A stretch of DNA of 64,000 nt from Phytophthora sp. 'mugwort' (taxonomy: Eukaryota; Oomycota; Peronosporomycetes; Peronosporales; Peronosporaceae): assembly GCA_033558025.1 (NCBI GenBank), contig JAUCEF010000002.1, forward strand, positions 1,984,001 to 2,048,000, read 5' to 3'. A program made the position numbers and the translations under genes. The first letter of the stretch is position 1; every line of letters starts with the position of its first letter. Below are positions 11,248-23,732 of this stretch, piece by piece. The notes below the pieces were generated by a model. That model searched no databases, was not told the DNA's origin, and saw only the letters and a program-made list of their open reading frames with translations.

Positions 11248-13963
11248 ATGTCGTTGATACCTCCGCTGAGCTCCCAGGCGCGTCTGGACGCCTCACTCGG
11301 CGCATCCGCCTCCTCTACAGGACGTGGAGTCTCCTCTGATGGAGTGGACGCACTGCTCACCGCGTCCCGAGACGCTGGAGCTGCCTCTTCCCCGTCAGCC
11401 GCGAGTCCCGAGCAGTTCCGCCCGCCAATGTCATTCCTACGCCGCCTGACATCCGCACCGACGGCCACTCGCGACGACCGAGATAAGCGCAAGGAGATGG
11501 AGCGGAAGGAGCTGCTGGAGATGATCCTTGAGTCAATCGCCAACGTGCCCAAGGCCGTGGAGCGGATCCACACGAACGAGAAGCTCCGACAGGCGCTGCA
11601 CCAGGAAATGGGTGAGGGTAACTCGCTACTGCACCGGATTTTCGACTCTAGGCAACAAGAGCAGGGTACGGCGCTGCGTGGAAGTCTCTCGGAGGACAAG
11701 TTGCGGCGTTGGGGACTCGGTCGACGCGCTGTCAGTGAAGCTGAAGACGACGGAGACGGCACTCCGCTGCCCGCACGTCCGGCGACGTCGCTTGGTATCT
11801 ACGATAATTATAAACACAGTCAAGAAGATGATGAGGCCGAAGAGAGCGATGAGAGTGAGGACAGCAGCAGCGACTACGGGTCGGGCTACGAGAACGATCT
11901 CGCTGAAGCGGTGAATCAGCTATGCATAACGAATGAGACGCTGACGGCTATGGACGATATGGTATCGGACCCGATTGGGATTGTCCAGACGAACTTTACG
12001 GGCGGGAGTTCTGCAAGGATTTCGAGCTCGCCACAGTCTTCGTTCGGCCTGGGAGCTTCGCCTGGCACGACGTCGATGGATGGAGAACCGGTGTCGGCGC
12101 TTTGGCCGCGTCAGCCGAACCAGTTTGCGTTCACTCAAGAGGAAGATAACAATGTTCGTGCGGAAGATGAAGTGTACAGCGAAATGGTGAGCTCGGTCTG
12201 CGAAGAGGACGAAACATTCGAGAACGGTGTAGAGGGTGACGACGAGGGCGGTGAAGGAGGAAATCTCAGCGTAGAGGCCGAGGAAAAATTATTTGAAATG
12301 GACGACGATGACGATGGTGATGTGGACAGTGACGGGGATAATGAAGACGGAGAAGAAGAAATAGAAGAAGCAGAAGGAGGAGGGTTGAGCAACGGAATGA
12401 CCAACTTCAATGCTGACGATACGGTGTCGGATCCGTTCGTTGTTGGTTCTCCAATTCAAGGCCAAGTGACGACGTTCCAGCATGACCTCGACGGAAAGTC
12501 AAAGCAAAAGGTGGACACGGTTCACACGGTCGATATTAAAGAAGGTGACGATGTTTGCGATGAGGCAGATAGTGAAGGTTCGGAGGGCAGCCATGACGAT
12601 GATGACGATGGCGAGCCGAAGGAATACGAGGTGTTTCAGCTCAAAATTATTCGCGAAAAAGATCGCACTGGATTCGAGCCAAACCAGGACTGGCGTCCTC
12701 GTGCCGGAACTTTGATTGGCGATCGATACAAGGTTCGTGGCAGTTGCCTTGGGAGCTTGAATGCTGCATGGTGCTTATTCTATACGAGTGTTTTTATATA
12801 GGTGGAAATGGCTATTGGAGAAGCCGTGTTTAGTCGGACATACAAATGTTCCGATACAAATACCGATCAGTCAGTATGCCTCAAGATCATTAAGAACAAC
12901 AAGGAGTACTTTGATCAAGGTATTGACGAGATTCGAGTTCTGGAGTACATTGATCGCAACTGCAACGTTGACGAAAGACATCTTGTGCGTTTTCTGGACG
13001 CGTTTTACTTTCGCGAACACCTGATAATCGTGACTGAGGTGGGTTGGTAGACGTGGATTAGACTTTTCTTTTTTTTTGATTTATATTTTGGCATAATTCT
13101 GTTCTCACCGTTCTTTTTTGTGCTAATAGCTTCTTCGAGACAACCTGTACGAGTTCTCTCGTTTGCTTCTACAGCGCGGTGTGATCAACTACTTCAGCAT
13201 TCCTCGCCTGAAAAAGATTACCATTGAAGTTCTCGAGGCATTGGACACTCTACACTCCCTGGGGCTTGTCCACTGCGACCTCAAGCCAGAGAATATCCTC
13301 ATCCAAAATTTCAGCGCATGCACCGTCAAGGTGATCGACTTTGGGTCAGCATGCTTCACTACAGACGAACTCACATCCTACGTTCAGTCTCGTTCGTATC
13401 GTGCCCCGGAGGTATGCTCGATCGGACAGGTCATTAAGGTCATGTCATTGATATTCTGACCTTTTCGCTGTTCTTGTAGGTGATTCTTGGCCTCATGTAC
13501 GGCACAAAGATCGATTTATGGTCGCTCGGATGCGTCATCGCCGAGATGTTCACGGGCGACGTTCTCTTCCGCAACGACTCAGAGCAAACTCTACTAGCCC
13601 GAATCCTGGCGACAATCGGTACGTACTCAGATCTCTCGTCACTTCAACCTGCTGTGCATCGTCTAACAGCTTATATACTTCGCTCCAGGCCCGATTCCTG
13701 CGTCTCTGCTAGCTGACCGCGAGGATCTGCAGCAACAATTGATCGACACCGGGTTGTTCATAGTGGACCACTTGGGCAACGGCGTGCTGGGTGCGAGTCT
13801 GCCCTTGCCCCCATTAGAGCAAGCCGTGGACACGAAGGACGCCGAGTTTCTCGACTTCCTGCGTGCGTTACTGCAGATCGACCCAGCGCATCGTCTGTCA
13901 GCGCGCGAGGCATTGACACACCCGTGGCTTCAGCATGGCGTCTTCGCCGAGAACCGCATGTGA
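11248..13963 (+). CDS. DYRK-family protein kinase with long acidic N-terminus
   Basis: Five exons: 11248-12732, 12802-13038, 13130-13411, 13480-13618, 13689-13963 (805 aa). The first 495 residues are Ser-rich then strongly acidic (runs of Asp/Glu), probably disordered. The kinase domain follows: Lys in VCLKIIKN, Glu in IDEIRVLEYI, catalytic loop HCDLKPENI, DFG as VIDFGSAC, activation segment SYVQSRSYRAPEV, and substrate-lobe helix DLWSLGCVIAEMF. The HCD (rather than HRD) loop, the Y-V-QSR-x-YRAPE segment and the ATIGPIP element after the F-helix region are typical of DYRK/HIPK/Yak kinases. Such kinases autophosphorylate on Tyr and act on Ser/Thr in growth and stress control. Four introns of 60-91 bp interrupt only the kinase domain. 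Confidence 0.88.
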
Positions 13964-14295
13964 TTGGTCAATATCTGCCACATGAAGTTTTCAGTATCCG
14001 GCGATCTTATCCGGATAGTTCAAAAGGCGTCTCTAATTATTCCGCAGAGTTGATAAAGCGCGGGACGGATGATACCTCCTGGTGACGACGGCGTCTCGGC
14101 GGTGGGTGATGCTCTGCACGTTGCGTTATGTGTTTGAATAGACTTTTCCGCGTGTCGGACCTTAGAATTTATAGAGAAAAATGGTTGGTGATGGTCTCTT
14201 AAGGCCTCCCGCCGCTCCGTTTATTCAGCGACTGAGTGTGCGCCTTTGTTCCTGGTGGCTTTGTGCTGCTATGTGGAACGTATTAGAGCCAGGAA
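13964..14295. other. Intergenic
   Basis: 332 bp from the kinase stop to the next start. It should include the kinase 3' UTR and the promoter of the next gene. No feature recognised. Confidence 0.5.
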
Positions 14296-15027
14296 ATGCA
14301 GAACCAAGTCGAGGCTTTGAGTTTGGATGGAGGCCTGCAGAGAACGGTGGACAAGGAGGCCAGAAGACTCAGCACCAGCACCGTCTCGTCATCGTCCGGC
14401 AGTGAGACTGAAGGTCCCGGACGAGACAACCACGAGGTAACCAGAGGGGTCACGAGCGACGGGATCGGATTCTATACCAGTGACAAGTGGACCAAGTTCT
14501 ACCCGAATCAGGAGGTGGCGGTGGTCACCAGCATTGGTCAGCCACCGATTCCTCCGGAAGGTGATGAGGAAATTGTTTTCGAAGGAATACGTTGAGATGA
14601 GGAGCTCGGATTAACGGGTGTGAATTTGCAGGGTATATTCCACTACGCCACGGTCATCACCGTGACCAGCAGATTCCGGAGGTATCGATGGCGTTTGAGG
14701 AAGACATGCCGAACGGGTCAGTGAGTGGTTGGTAGTTTGAGGAAGCGGTTGTTTGACAGTAAATTTCTCGTTTTTTATGCAATTATCTATTGCAGCTTCT
14801 CGGTGGACACACTGCTATGGGACGAGAAATTGCTGGAAGAGCGTATCATGCAGCTAACTGCATGGACCCGGCGGTCTCCCATGCCGCGCCGCCAGAAGCT
14901 CGACCGGATCAACCACATGGTCAACCAATGTAACACTACAAATACCAAGACTTGCTGATGAAGTACATTTCATGTAGTGTTTGCTCTGAATGCCCCAGGC
15001 AGCCTTCCATGTTGTACCAAACATTAG
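14296..15027 (+). CDS. Small unknown protein, four exons
   Basis: Exons 14296-14590, 14632-14716, 14796-14929 and 14978-15027 join to 187 aa. The first third is Ser/Thr-rich. Conserved-looking blocks follow: SDKWTKFYPNQEVAVV, IRYIPLRHGHHRDQ and WDEKLLEERIMQLTAW, then a basic patch RRSPMPRRQKLDRINHMVNQ. The last exon encodes only 16 residues and is the least certain part. Introns are 41-79 bp; the first (41 bp) is unusually short. The product is not recognised; it lacks a signal peptide or membrane segments. Confidence 0.55.
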
Positions 15028-15241
15028 AGCCCGGAACTCAGTAAGTGCTAGCTTAAAACGACAGTGCTACGAGTCTTTTTGATGACTTTCTAGTCAGCTG
15101 ATCACGTTCAGCTATTAGCCTGCCAAATAAAATCATGGCCGCGAGTATATTCATGCTTTCCCAAACACACTTGAGGTATTTCTGTCGGGTCGTCCGTTGA
15201 CCGAAACAAGCCGAAGCGTCCTCCGCATAGACGGAGTTGCT

Positions 15242-18200
15242 ATGAGCGCTCTGTTGCTGCGTTGGTTAAATGAGGAGCTTAAATTGCATCGCAAAGTGGA
15301 GGTGCTGGAGCGAGATGCCAGCAATGGGTATATCATCGCTGAAGTGCTGCATATTCTCGGTCTGGAGCCCCATCTCGAGACGTACGAAAACTCGTCGAGC
15401 ACAGTTGCCAAAATCCGCAATATGGAGCGTCTCGGCGACAAATTGGAGGCTCTCGGTGTTCCTTTTCCTGTGAATACTCGTCGCGATATAATGAAGGAGG
15501 ACCGTTCTGCTGTGCTCCAATTTCTGCTGCAACTTAGGGACTTCCTTCGCCGACGACCGACACGCAGACCAGAGAGTACCAAGGCTAAAGTGGTTCCACT
15601 TGAGCAGCCAGCGAAGGCCCAACCAGTTGTTTCCAAGTCGTTCCTTCCATCGCGCGATGTTGAAGAGCATTTCGTGGTAGAGACTACCAAGAAATTTCAC
15701 CCAAAAGAAGTTCGCTTCCACAAGGAAATCGATATGGCTGTGCACCTGCGCAAATTCGAACAAGCCCAATGGCAAACTGAAAACGAAATAAACGACGTAA
15801 GGGCGAAAATTGCATGGCAGATTAAGTTTTTTTTCACGTGACTAACACTCGTTTCTCACAGTTCCAACAACAAGCCAACGCTGACAAGAACAAGAACTCA
15901 TCGGCAGGATATGCTGCTGCTCGTGCTCACCTGCAAGAGAAGGCACAATTCATGCGTGACTGGGACATTGAGCACCACAAGAAGTGGAAAGACACTCAGG
16001 TGAGTTACAGCATTGACAACTGCTGTGGTTAACTTGTGCCAGCATCTTATTGACTCGTTAATGATCAAATGGTTTCACTATAGCGTATTAACATAGCTGG
16101 AGAGCGTAATGACTTGCGACTCGAACTGGCCTTGGAAGCTCGACGCCAAGTCTACGCGGAGACGAAGCTGCTCGAGAGTCGACAAGATGCAGCTGTCGGG
16201 GTTGTGGAATTCGAGAGGAATCTGACTAGACTTGCGCTTGCTGCCGGCGGAGCAGAACAAACTCTACGTGCGATCCCAGCATGCGATGCTGGCGCCCTTG
16301 CACACGTTCGTAGTCTTGAGAAACGAGTCGAGGATCTCGATTTTCGACCTTCCAACAATGTCAAAATGATGAAAGAACTGCGGAAGAGACGCAAGGCGCA
16401 GATGGTAGCTGAGAAGGATCGCCGTATGAGGCGGCAGAAAGCGTTGGCAGATCAGAAGAAGGTACTTGTTGGGCTTCAAGAGTTTTCATTTTAAAAACTC
16501 GGTCGTGACTCACGAAATTTTCACTTGTCCAATTTTTGACACGCTGTAGTCGATTGAAGTTTGTGAAGGGCAGTCGCAAAGTGAGAATCATGATAATATC
16601 CACACGTCGAATTACACGGATGAAACATCCATGCCAGAAAATCCGGATAAAGTCGAGTCAATTGCGAATCCTTGCGAGAAATATCTACAAGACAAGCGAG
16701 CAGAGCTGGAGGAGAATTACGCTCGTTTACATGAGTCTGGAAGTGCAAAGCGAGAAGAAGAGAGAAAGGTGCTACAAGAACTTCGCAATGTAAAACGTAA
16801 AAAGGAGCAACTCCGTGCATGGGGCGAGTGTTCCGATGCAATCGACGGTTTGATCTCGTTAACATTCGCGATTGGTTCGTCCAGGTGAGCTTGCTAGAAC
16901 GGACCTACATTCTTGATTACTTTATGAGATCAACAATTAACGCTCATATATTGTGTACGCTTTTGCAGCGATAGAGACGCACTGGATGTGGAGGTGCTCA
17001 AAAGGGAATTGTTTCTTCAAGTCTCGCCACCACTGCCAACTCTCGGTAACCAGGGTGGCGAGGAAATGCATTATGAACTGGATTGGTTTATCCAAAACTT
17101 TTTGTCTTGTTCAGAAGTATGGGCTACGCTTCCCCTCCAGTCCAGACTCACCACGTACGACGTAAAGACCGATATCCAAACCCTGACTGAAATCTGGGCT
17201 AATCCGACCGAAACATTGGATACATCTTGGCATCGCCCTCCCTCCTTCATTTTGCTGAGTGTGTTCTCTGAGGATGACGATGGTATTGAACTCGCTCGTC
17301 GAGTTTCAATGGAGCATCATCTGACGTTCCTGCAACTTGATCTGCTCGTGGAAGAGTGTGTGAAGAAGAGTTACGACCCTCAAAAGCTTGGAGACCAAGT
17401 AGCGTCGCTCAGTGACCGCGATGTACGTAGCTGCTTGCGAACATATGTATACAAGATTGTTCTAACAAAACTTCTTGCTGACGGATAGCGGGAATTTGGT
17501 GCATTTGGTCCAAAAATCACCGGGCTTCGACAGAAGAATACGCCACTTCCCGACGCTCTGGCTGTCGAGATAATGGCAAAAGCTGTTTTCCTGTGTCGAC
17601 AAGAAGCTTCAGCTTCTTCATTCAAACATACTTTAAACTTACCACCAAACGGATGCATGCTACTCAATTTTCCAAGGTCAGGCATCCCATCCTCTTCATT
17701 TTTTAATGCTGCCGCCGGATTAACTATTTTATACTACAGAACGGTGGACGAAGCCAAGCTATTAGAAAAGGCTATCCTGGCAGACATTCCAAGTGGGGAA
17801 AGCGGTCTAAATAGCGTATCAAGTCATGAAGGGAGCACAAGTCTTCCGGAGGAAGCAACAGTTCCTGCTATTGTTTCAGCTTGGGGGTGCGTCGTGTCAA
17901 TAGCTCCCGATCAGCCTCCAGTGGTGGAACAAGCAGATGCAGACAAAACGCTGCATGGTTCAGATTCCTCCTCAGCGTTGGTGGATAAACAGAAACATTT
18001 ATCTTCAAAGATGCTGTCCGCCGAAAGTCAACGAAAAGTTGCTCTAGATGAGGAGCAGCGAGCTCGAAACGAAGAGCAGAAAGCAAACCTGGAGACGTAC
18101 TGGGGCCAAACAACTCGCCATATCTTGGTCAAACGAGCCGGGCTACACCGCGACGTGTTGGCTGAAGTTTTCCATTTGTGTATCGACGCTTACACGCAAA

Positions 18201-20340
18201 ATTCGTACAAAACGATTCCAACAGTGATCGAGTGTGGAGTGGACCATTTCCCCGAGCAGCTGAAAGAGGAACGTAGCAGGAGACGCGAATCAATGAACTT
18301 TGTGGACCGAATCATGTGGATGAAAGCCTCGATAGAGCTTGAGCTTGAGGATGAGGCCTTCCAAAAGCTTTTTGATATGCTGCAAAAGGTAAGCAACCTG
18401 TAGGTTAAGTTAATAACCGGTATCTCGAGTGCTGAGTATCTTGTGCCTTCCTTGGCGATTCTGGTTATTTGCAGTTGGAAGAGAGTCTGTACAAGAAAAT
18501 CCGTGAGCCGATGGCAACAATACGAGCAATTATCCAAGCAATTTCAGCCCTTGCTGTCACTGCCGAACAGGATCTGGAGACGGAATTATTCAGTGGTATC
18601 GACCCATTCCAGGTTCTTCTGGACCAGGCGGCGACAAAGTTAAAGGAAGCGAATGATCCGTTGAAGAGAGAACTTCGAGAGGTACGGGGAAAACAATATT
18701 TAGATAAAAGGGGGATTTTTTGTGGATAGTCCGAGTCACTGACATCCCTCCTATTATTTATGAATTAGCGCATTCTGACGGAACTTGAAGTTTCCCTCGG
18801 TGACATGGCCGACTTCAACCGCGTAGCTGGGAACGACTTCGTTGCTGCATTTGGCCAAGACCCATTTCCAGCAGTAATGAGCGCTGTGGAGATTGTGTAC
18901 CAGTGCGTGCCCTCGATCTGCTTTTTTCTTCAAGATTTTACCATGCAAAAACTCGAGTTACTACGCACTCAGCTGTACGGTCACTTACCGTTCCTCACTG
19001 AAAGGCTACAAGACTCTGGGCACAAGGTGATGATATCAAAAAGCCTTTCACAGGAGGCGATGGATGCTGCCACAGAGCTCGGGGGTGATAAAGCTGGAGG
19101 TGGACAACCCGCACAACTTGCTGGTGAAAAGGTGTGGAATATCCTCAGTCAAGTAGCGTCGGAGTATGCCTTTCACTTGGCTGATGAGCCTCCAAGTCAC
19201 CAGTACACGCTATGCGAAACGAATGTGACGACAATGGAGATTACGCGACTACTACAGCAAGTAACGTTACTATGTCGATTCGCTGATCGATTAAGGCAAA
19301 CAACTGGGCAGCTCTATGCGAGCGATGTACGGCGTCTGCAGCAAACCGTTCGAGACGATATCCACATGAAGGACAAGTCAATTGCCGAGGTAATGGCAGA
19401 CGTAAGGATTCACGGACATGCGACCTGGCCCATTCGAGATCAGGAACTCAGCTCAATGTCTGGTATTGCAACTCGTCTGCCACGAGCTCAGAAGGAAAAC
19501 TTTTTCACCATCGCCCAGCTCAGTGCTCTCGTGCAGGCTTGTGTAAACTGGGAGCTCTCGGACTCAGTTAAAGCTGGGGGCGCAACCATAGCGAGTGATG
19601 TTTTCGTTGCGTTGGTTCTCGAAGTCGCAGAAAAGGACCATTTCCCAACGCGCTGGCGAGATGCACGAGCAGTTGCAGCAGTCACACTCCAGCAGGTCTC
19701 CACTAGAGGAGCTATATCGTGGAGGAACTTTGTCTGGTCGCTGCTGTGCATTGAATTTACAGGAATGCCTTCGTTAGAAGATATTCTAGCATATGAGCAG
19801 CAAGCACTCACGCAACAGACGACCAAGCGTCACCACAAAATCACTGCTGACCAAGAAGAGCCCCGCAACCTGCTCTTGTCACATTCAGATTTCTGGCATC
19901 TTCCGCTGTGGTTTGAGGGGCACAACCATCACCAAGGCAGGCACAAGACTGAAAAGCTGAAAGAGTTAATGTTCCAACTCTTTACCTCCAATGGTGATGG
20001 AACAACGGCAGCAGGACAGCTCGTTCTGTTGCCGATGCTGCTCTGCTGGTGCGTGCATCCGTCCTGCTCCTTCAACGTCCGCCATGAACTCGAGGAGTTC
20101 GCACCTCGCTACCCCCGAGGACTCTTCCGTGCCTTCCACCTGCTCCGCCGGGACTCCACTACAACTTCAGTATCACCACAGCGCATCTCGTCGTTATTTG
20201 CAGTCTCCGGCAGCTCTCTCACGTCACAGAATCCACCGTCTGTCGCTTCCTTCAGCTCGTTCTGCCACGACTGCCCCACCGACCTCCACCGCTTCTTCCT
20301 GATGCAGAATCCCTTTGAAGCTCTGGTGCAATCTTACTAA
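15242..20340 (+). CDS. SPEF2: SPEF2/CPC1-like central-apparatus flagellar protein
   Basis: Nine exons: 15242-15796, 15862-15999, 16084-16461, 16550-16884, 16969-17422, 17489-17676, 17740-18388, 18475-18681, 18769-20340 (1491 aa). An N-terminal calponin-homology domain of the SPEF2 type (MSALLLRWLNEELKLH...GYIIAEVLHILGL) is followed by long coiled coils. A degenerate adenylate-kinase-like domain lies near residues 555-660, marked by LNFPRTVDEAKLLEKAI. The C-terminal region contains WRNFVWSLLCIEFTGMP and DFWHLPLWFEGHN, both typical SPEF2 landmarks. In ciliates, algae and mammals the family builds the C1b projection of the central pair and is needed for beating; here it would serve zoospore flagella. 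An in-frame ATG at 15197 is an alternative start; 15242 gives the usual short run before the CH domain. Confidence 0.9.
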
Positions 20341-20401
20341 CCATATAAGATTAAGTCCCAAGAGCCAGTGGGTAAAATAATAAAGTGTCATCTCCTTCCT
20401 G

Positions 20402-20788
20402 TTAGCTGCTGCTGCTGTCAGTGACCGCTTGCTCGTCCTCTTCCTTCTTTTCCTCTTTCTCTTCGTGCTGCCGCCTGTCGCCACGTCGTCGCCGCTTCTT
20501 GCGTAGAACATCCGCATACAGCGAGTGCGCAAACAAGCCTGACAGCAGCCCCACCATACAGGCAGAGCGCAGGCTGCCTGCATACCGCATGGCCAGAAGT
20601 GCCGCCAAGGTCCCACCCGAGAACTTGACGCCGTCTTCCACGCTGGGCGCACGCGCCAACACGCGGCTGGAGGCAGACGCAGCCAGCAACGAGAGTTTCG
20701 AAGGCAGCGCCAACTGATAGCCGCCGGGTGCCGTCGTCGTCGTCAGGGCCGCCGCCTTGGGTTGCTGCTCTGCGGTGTCCTGTTTCAT
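20402..20788 (-). CDS. Small membrane protein, unknown
   Basis: 128 aa from the Met at 20788 (frame open to 20842). The middle holds a Gly/Ala/Leu-rich hydrophobic stretch GGTLAALLAMRYAGSLRSACMV plus GLLSGLFAHSLY, likely two short membrane helices. It then turns abruptly into a basic-acidic tail (LRKKRRRRGD, then Glu/Lys runs, ending SSSS). The gene lies tail to tail with SPEF2, 61 bp apart. The Lys/Arg then Glu tail suggests cytosolic exposure. Family not recognised; a shadow ORF cannot be fully excluded but the composition is protein-like. Confidence 0.5.
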   Translation of the reverse strand: MKQDTAEQQPKAAALTTTTAPGGYQLALPSKLSLLAASASSRVLARAPSVEDGVKFSGGTLAALLAMRYAGSLRSACMVGLLSGLFAHSLYADVLRKKRRRRGDRRQHEEKEEKKEEDEQAVTDSSSS

Positions 20789-20930
20789 GCTCGAATGACG
20801 GCTATTATTGAAATGTTCACCATGCAGCGTAATATTCAGCATTTTCTACCTACAAACTCACGCTAAAAATCTCAATATTTGCTATCATGACATTTGCTTA
20901 TATGGGTCAATTTTGCTTAGTGACAAGAAG

Positions 20931-22056
20931 ATGGCGGAATCGGAGACGAGTGCGACAGACAAGTGTCCACACTATGGCCGGCGCTGCCACGTGTTAGCCG
21001 AGTGCTGCAAGGAATGGGTGGGATGTCGCCTGTGTCACGACGCACAGTTCGGCGACGAGCACCAGATCGACCGCTTTGCCATCAGGCAAATGCGCTGCGA
21101 CTTGTGCCTGACCGAGCAGCCCGTACGCCAGCAGTCTCTTAACAATCGACATATATACAGTAACCTGTATACTGAATGGTTGGATGATTGTCTGCTATGA
21201 CAGTGCGCGCAAGAGTGCGTCAAGTGCCGCGAGAATATGGCCGCGTACTTCTGCTCCGTGTGCAACTTGTTCGACGACAATGGGCTGGAGAAGAAGTTTT
21301 TCCACTGCGACCAGTGCGGCATTTGCCGGTGCGTCACTGCGTGAGCTATTCTAGTGGACTACAGAGCAGCTGCTGATGGCTGCTTGTTGCTATAGTGTGG
21401 GCGGTCGGGAGAACTATTACCATTGCGTCAAGTGCTGCGGGTGTTATCCACATTCACTTGAGGCCAAGCACAAGTGTCTGGAAGGGTCCATGCATCGAGA
21501 GTGCCCCATTTGTCTTGATGTGCGTTGGAATGGGGATGTTTTGCCGTTTATGATTGAGTGGTGGTATTGATGTTGAAATGCCTACGGAATTGATAAATTT
21601 AGGTGACGTTCGACTCGCTGGAGAGCGTGAATGTGCTGCCTTGTGGCCATGTCATGCACTCGAGCTGCTTCAAGGCATACGTCAAGCACCAGTACGAAGA
21701 CGAGCTGCTGCATGGTGATTTTGTTGCTATTTCTTAACGTTTTGTTGTGATGTTTGTACTGCAGCAACATTGTGTGTCCAACGTGCCGGACGTTGATGTT
21801 CACGGAGGACGAAGTTAACGGGACGGGCGAAGGAAGCGGCGAGGACGGCACCGAAGACGAAGAAGATGGTCAAGAAGACGGTAGTGATAGCGATGGAGAA
21901 GATGGTGACGACGGGTCTAGCAGTAGCGAAGACGGGGATGAAGACGGAGTGGTAGTCCTCGTCGAACGAGGCGACGCGGACTCGGACGACGACAGCGACG
22001 TGGAAATGGACGCGGCGCGCGATGCGGAACGTAATGTGTGGCCGGTTGCACACTGA
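20931..22056 (+). CDS. RCHY1: RCHY1/Pirh2-type RING E3 ubiquitin ligase (CHY + CTCHY + RING)
   Basis: Five exons: 20931-21122, 21204-21328, 21396-21519, 21603-21691, 21765-22056 (273 aa). The CHY zinc finger ([15 protein letters not shown]...CRLCHD) is followed by the CTCHY motif ([30 protein letters not shown]). A C3H2C3 RING comes next, with [17 protein letters not shown] and CPTC. These three zinc modules in this order define the Pirh2 family, which ubiquitinates targets such as p53 in animals and transcription or light-response factors in plants. The C-terminal 85 residues are almost all Asp, Glu, Ser and Gly. Choosing GTACGA at 21692 as donor keeps the frame and brings CPTC into register with the RING. 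Confidence 0.9.
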
Positions 22057-22235
22057 TATAACTAGCTAGGGATGAGGCGACAATGATGGCTTCACGTTGT
22101 TTCAATTTTGTGGTTTAGGACGAGATACGACTACAATGACTACAATACATGGGGCATTTTGCTCATATTAGGCCACGCGCTGCAAGTTTATAGTGTCCGC
22201 TCCTTGCTCTCTTAATATCCATGCTGCGTGCCGAC

Positions 22236-22592
22236 TCATGTATTGCGATAGCGTCCTCGATAGACGCGCGCCGACTGACTGTAGAGCGCCGCAGACTTGC
22301 AGTCAAGCGAGCAGAAGCCCGCGTAGCGACTAGTGCCAGCCACGAAGCTGCGTGTGCACATGCCACACTGCGCCCACTTGGCACTGCCCTCGCTCATGGC
22401 CTTCCGTCGGCCCTCGAGCTCTTCGCGGCTCACGACTGTCGCGGCGAACGAGCTGCAGAGCTCCGAGCGGTTCGTACAGCGTTTGCTGGCGCCCGCAAGC
22501 GCCACGGGCTGAAGCTGCTCGGCCTCTTCCTGCTTCTTGTCCCGTGCGCCGAGTCTGTAAAGCAGCTTACGAGTCGAGTCGCGTAGGTCCAT
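22236..22592 (-). CDS. Small FCS-type zinc-finger-like protein
   Basis: 118 aa, single exon. The N-terminus is a charged helix (RKLLYRLGARDKKQEEAEQL). The C-terminal part contains CGMCTRSF, then YAGFCSLDCKSAAL, a CxxC...FCSxxC arrangement like the treble-clef FLZ/FCS zinc binders that in plants bridge to SnRK1 kinases. A further Cys (CTNRSELC) precedes it. No catalytic motifs. The match is to the zinc-ligand spacing only, so the function remains open. Confidence 0.6.
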   Translation of the reverse strand: MDLRDSTRKLLYRLGARDKKQEEAEQLQPVALAGASKRCTNRSELCSSFAATVVSREELEGRRKAMSEGSAKWAQCGMCTRSFVAGTSRYAGFCSLDCKSAALYSQSARVYRGRYRNT

Positions 22593-23732
22593 CTTCGGAG
22601 GTTGAGGCTTGGAGGTTCAAATTCGGGAGTGCTGTTCAACAGCCTGTTCTTCGGCAGAGAAGAGTCGGGTTCTCTGTCTTGGCTCACCACAGCTTGAGCC
22701 TGACGGTCCGATGGGCAACGCCCTGATGGCCGGAGAGGGGGGAAGATGCGACTGAGGCTTTTCCAGCTGGTCGCAGTCTGTTAGGATCAGTCAAGCCGGA
22801 AAATCAGCTTTCGATATTGGAAGCGAGTTGAACGTTGGGCCAATTTGTGCTTTACAGATGCTCGCGCGGACTGAAGGACAGCCTTCACATGGAGAGAGCG
22901 AGCAACGTATAACTGCAATGCCAGGCGACGCTTGTATTGTGTCACGCGCTGGTATTTGTGAGCATGAAGGCTAATACATTAGTGGATAGCTGATTAACCG
23001 CCAACTGGCTGGCTGGCGTGCCGCCAACGTGGCAGCAGCTTGTGTGCTGCGCTCGGGAGCTATTATTATTATAATATCTATTGAGGTTAACCTTTTAAAG
23101 GCACCCCAATCAGCACTGAGTCAGCAGCTCACACTTCTGAAGATAGCGCGCAATACCAGCATCATTGACTGGAACGCCATCCATCGATCGGACGGAGTTC
23201 CGCCCTAAACACCGCTCTCGGTTATGGGGAATGAGAATTTTGGATAAAGGTTTGAATGCGAAAAGATAATTGAGAGGCAACAGACAACATCATTTCGAGA
23301 TTCGCTCGTTCGTCCTACAGTCGACAAGAACGTGTGATTGCCTTGGAATACTCCTCAAGCAAAGCAACTTTAGTTATCGTTCCCGGTGAAAACATCATCG
23401 ACGGCTTTTGACACCAGAGGCCTTCTCCATCAAGAGATATTTCGGTGAGCACTACGGTCCAGCAGTGCTGTCTGTCCCGGCAAGAAGAACAAGAATGTCG
23501 TACTGCATCAGCGAGAAATAATACCGAGACTGAGGCAGGTATTAATAGCAGCCATGAATTTCGCAATCGGCAAAGTGTAGTCATCTGTTATTTTGACCAG
23601 GAGATCTTTCCTGCAGTACCACATTCTGGGTACAATTGTGCGTGCCCAACTCCAGCCAGCCGTAGGTCATCCCTCATATCGCATCCGTCCAAGCAGAGCC
23701 CACGTACCCCCCCTTGTATACGGACAGACACG
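22593..23732. other. Intergenic, divergent promoter region
   Basis: 1140 bp between the divergent zinc-protein and isoleucyl-tRNA synthetase starts. It holds an AT-rich run of ATT/TAA units near 23058-23080 and a weak Inr-like sequence (TCATTTCGAGATTC) near 23290. The synthetase frame is open upstream to 23445 but that part looks non-coding. No other gene seen. Confidence 0.5.

Noticed and set aside
21709..21764. GC-AG intron or frameshift in the RCHY1 RING exon
   Set aside because: Using GTACGA at 21692 as donor restores the frame with a normal 73-bp GT-AG intron.
23445..23732. N-terminal extension of isoleucyl-tRNA synthetase (possible targeting peptide)
   Set aside because: It is in frame but Cys/Gln/Ser-rich, not like a presequence or the family; MAQDSAS at 23733 gives the usual length.
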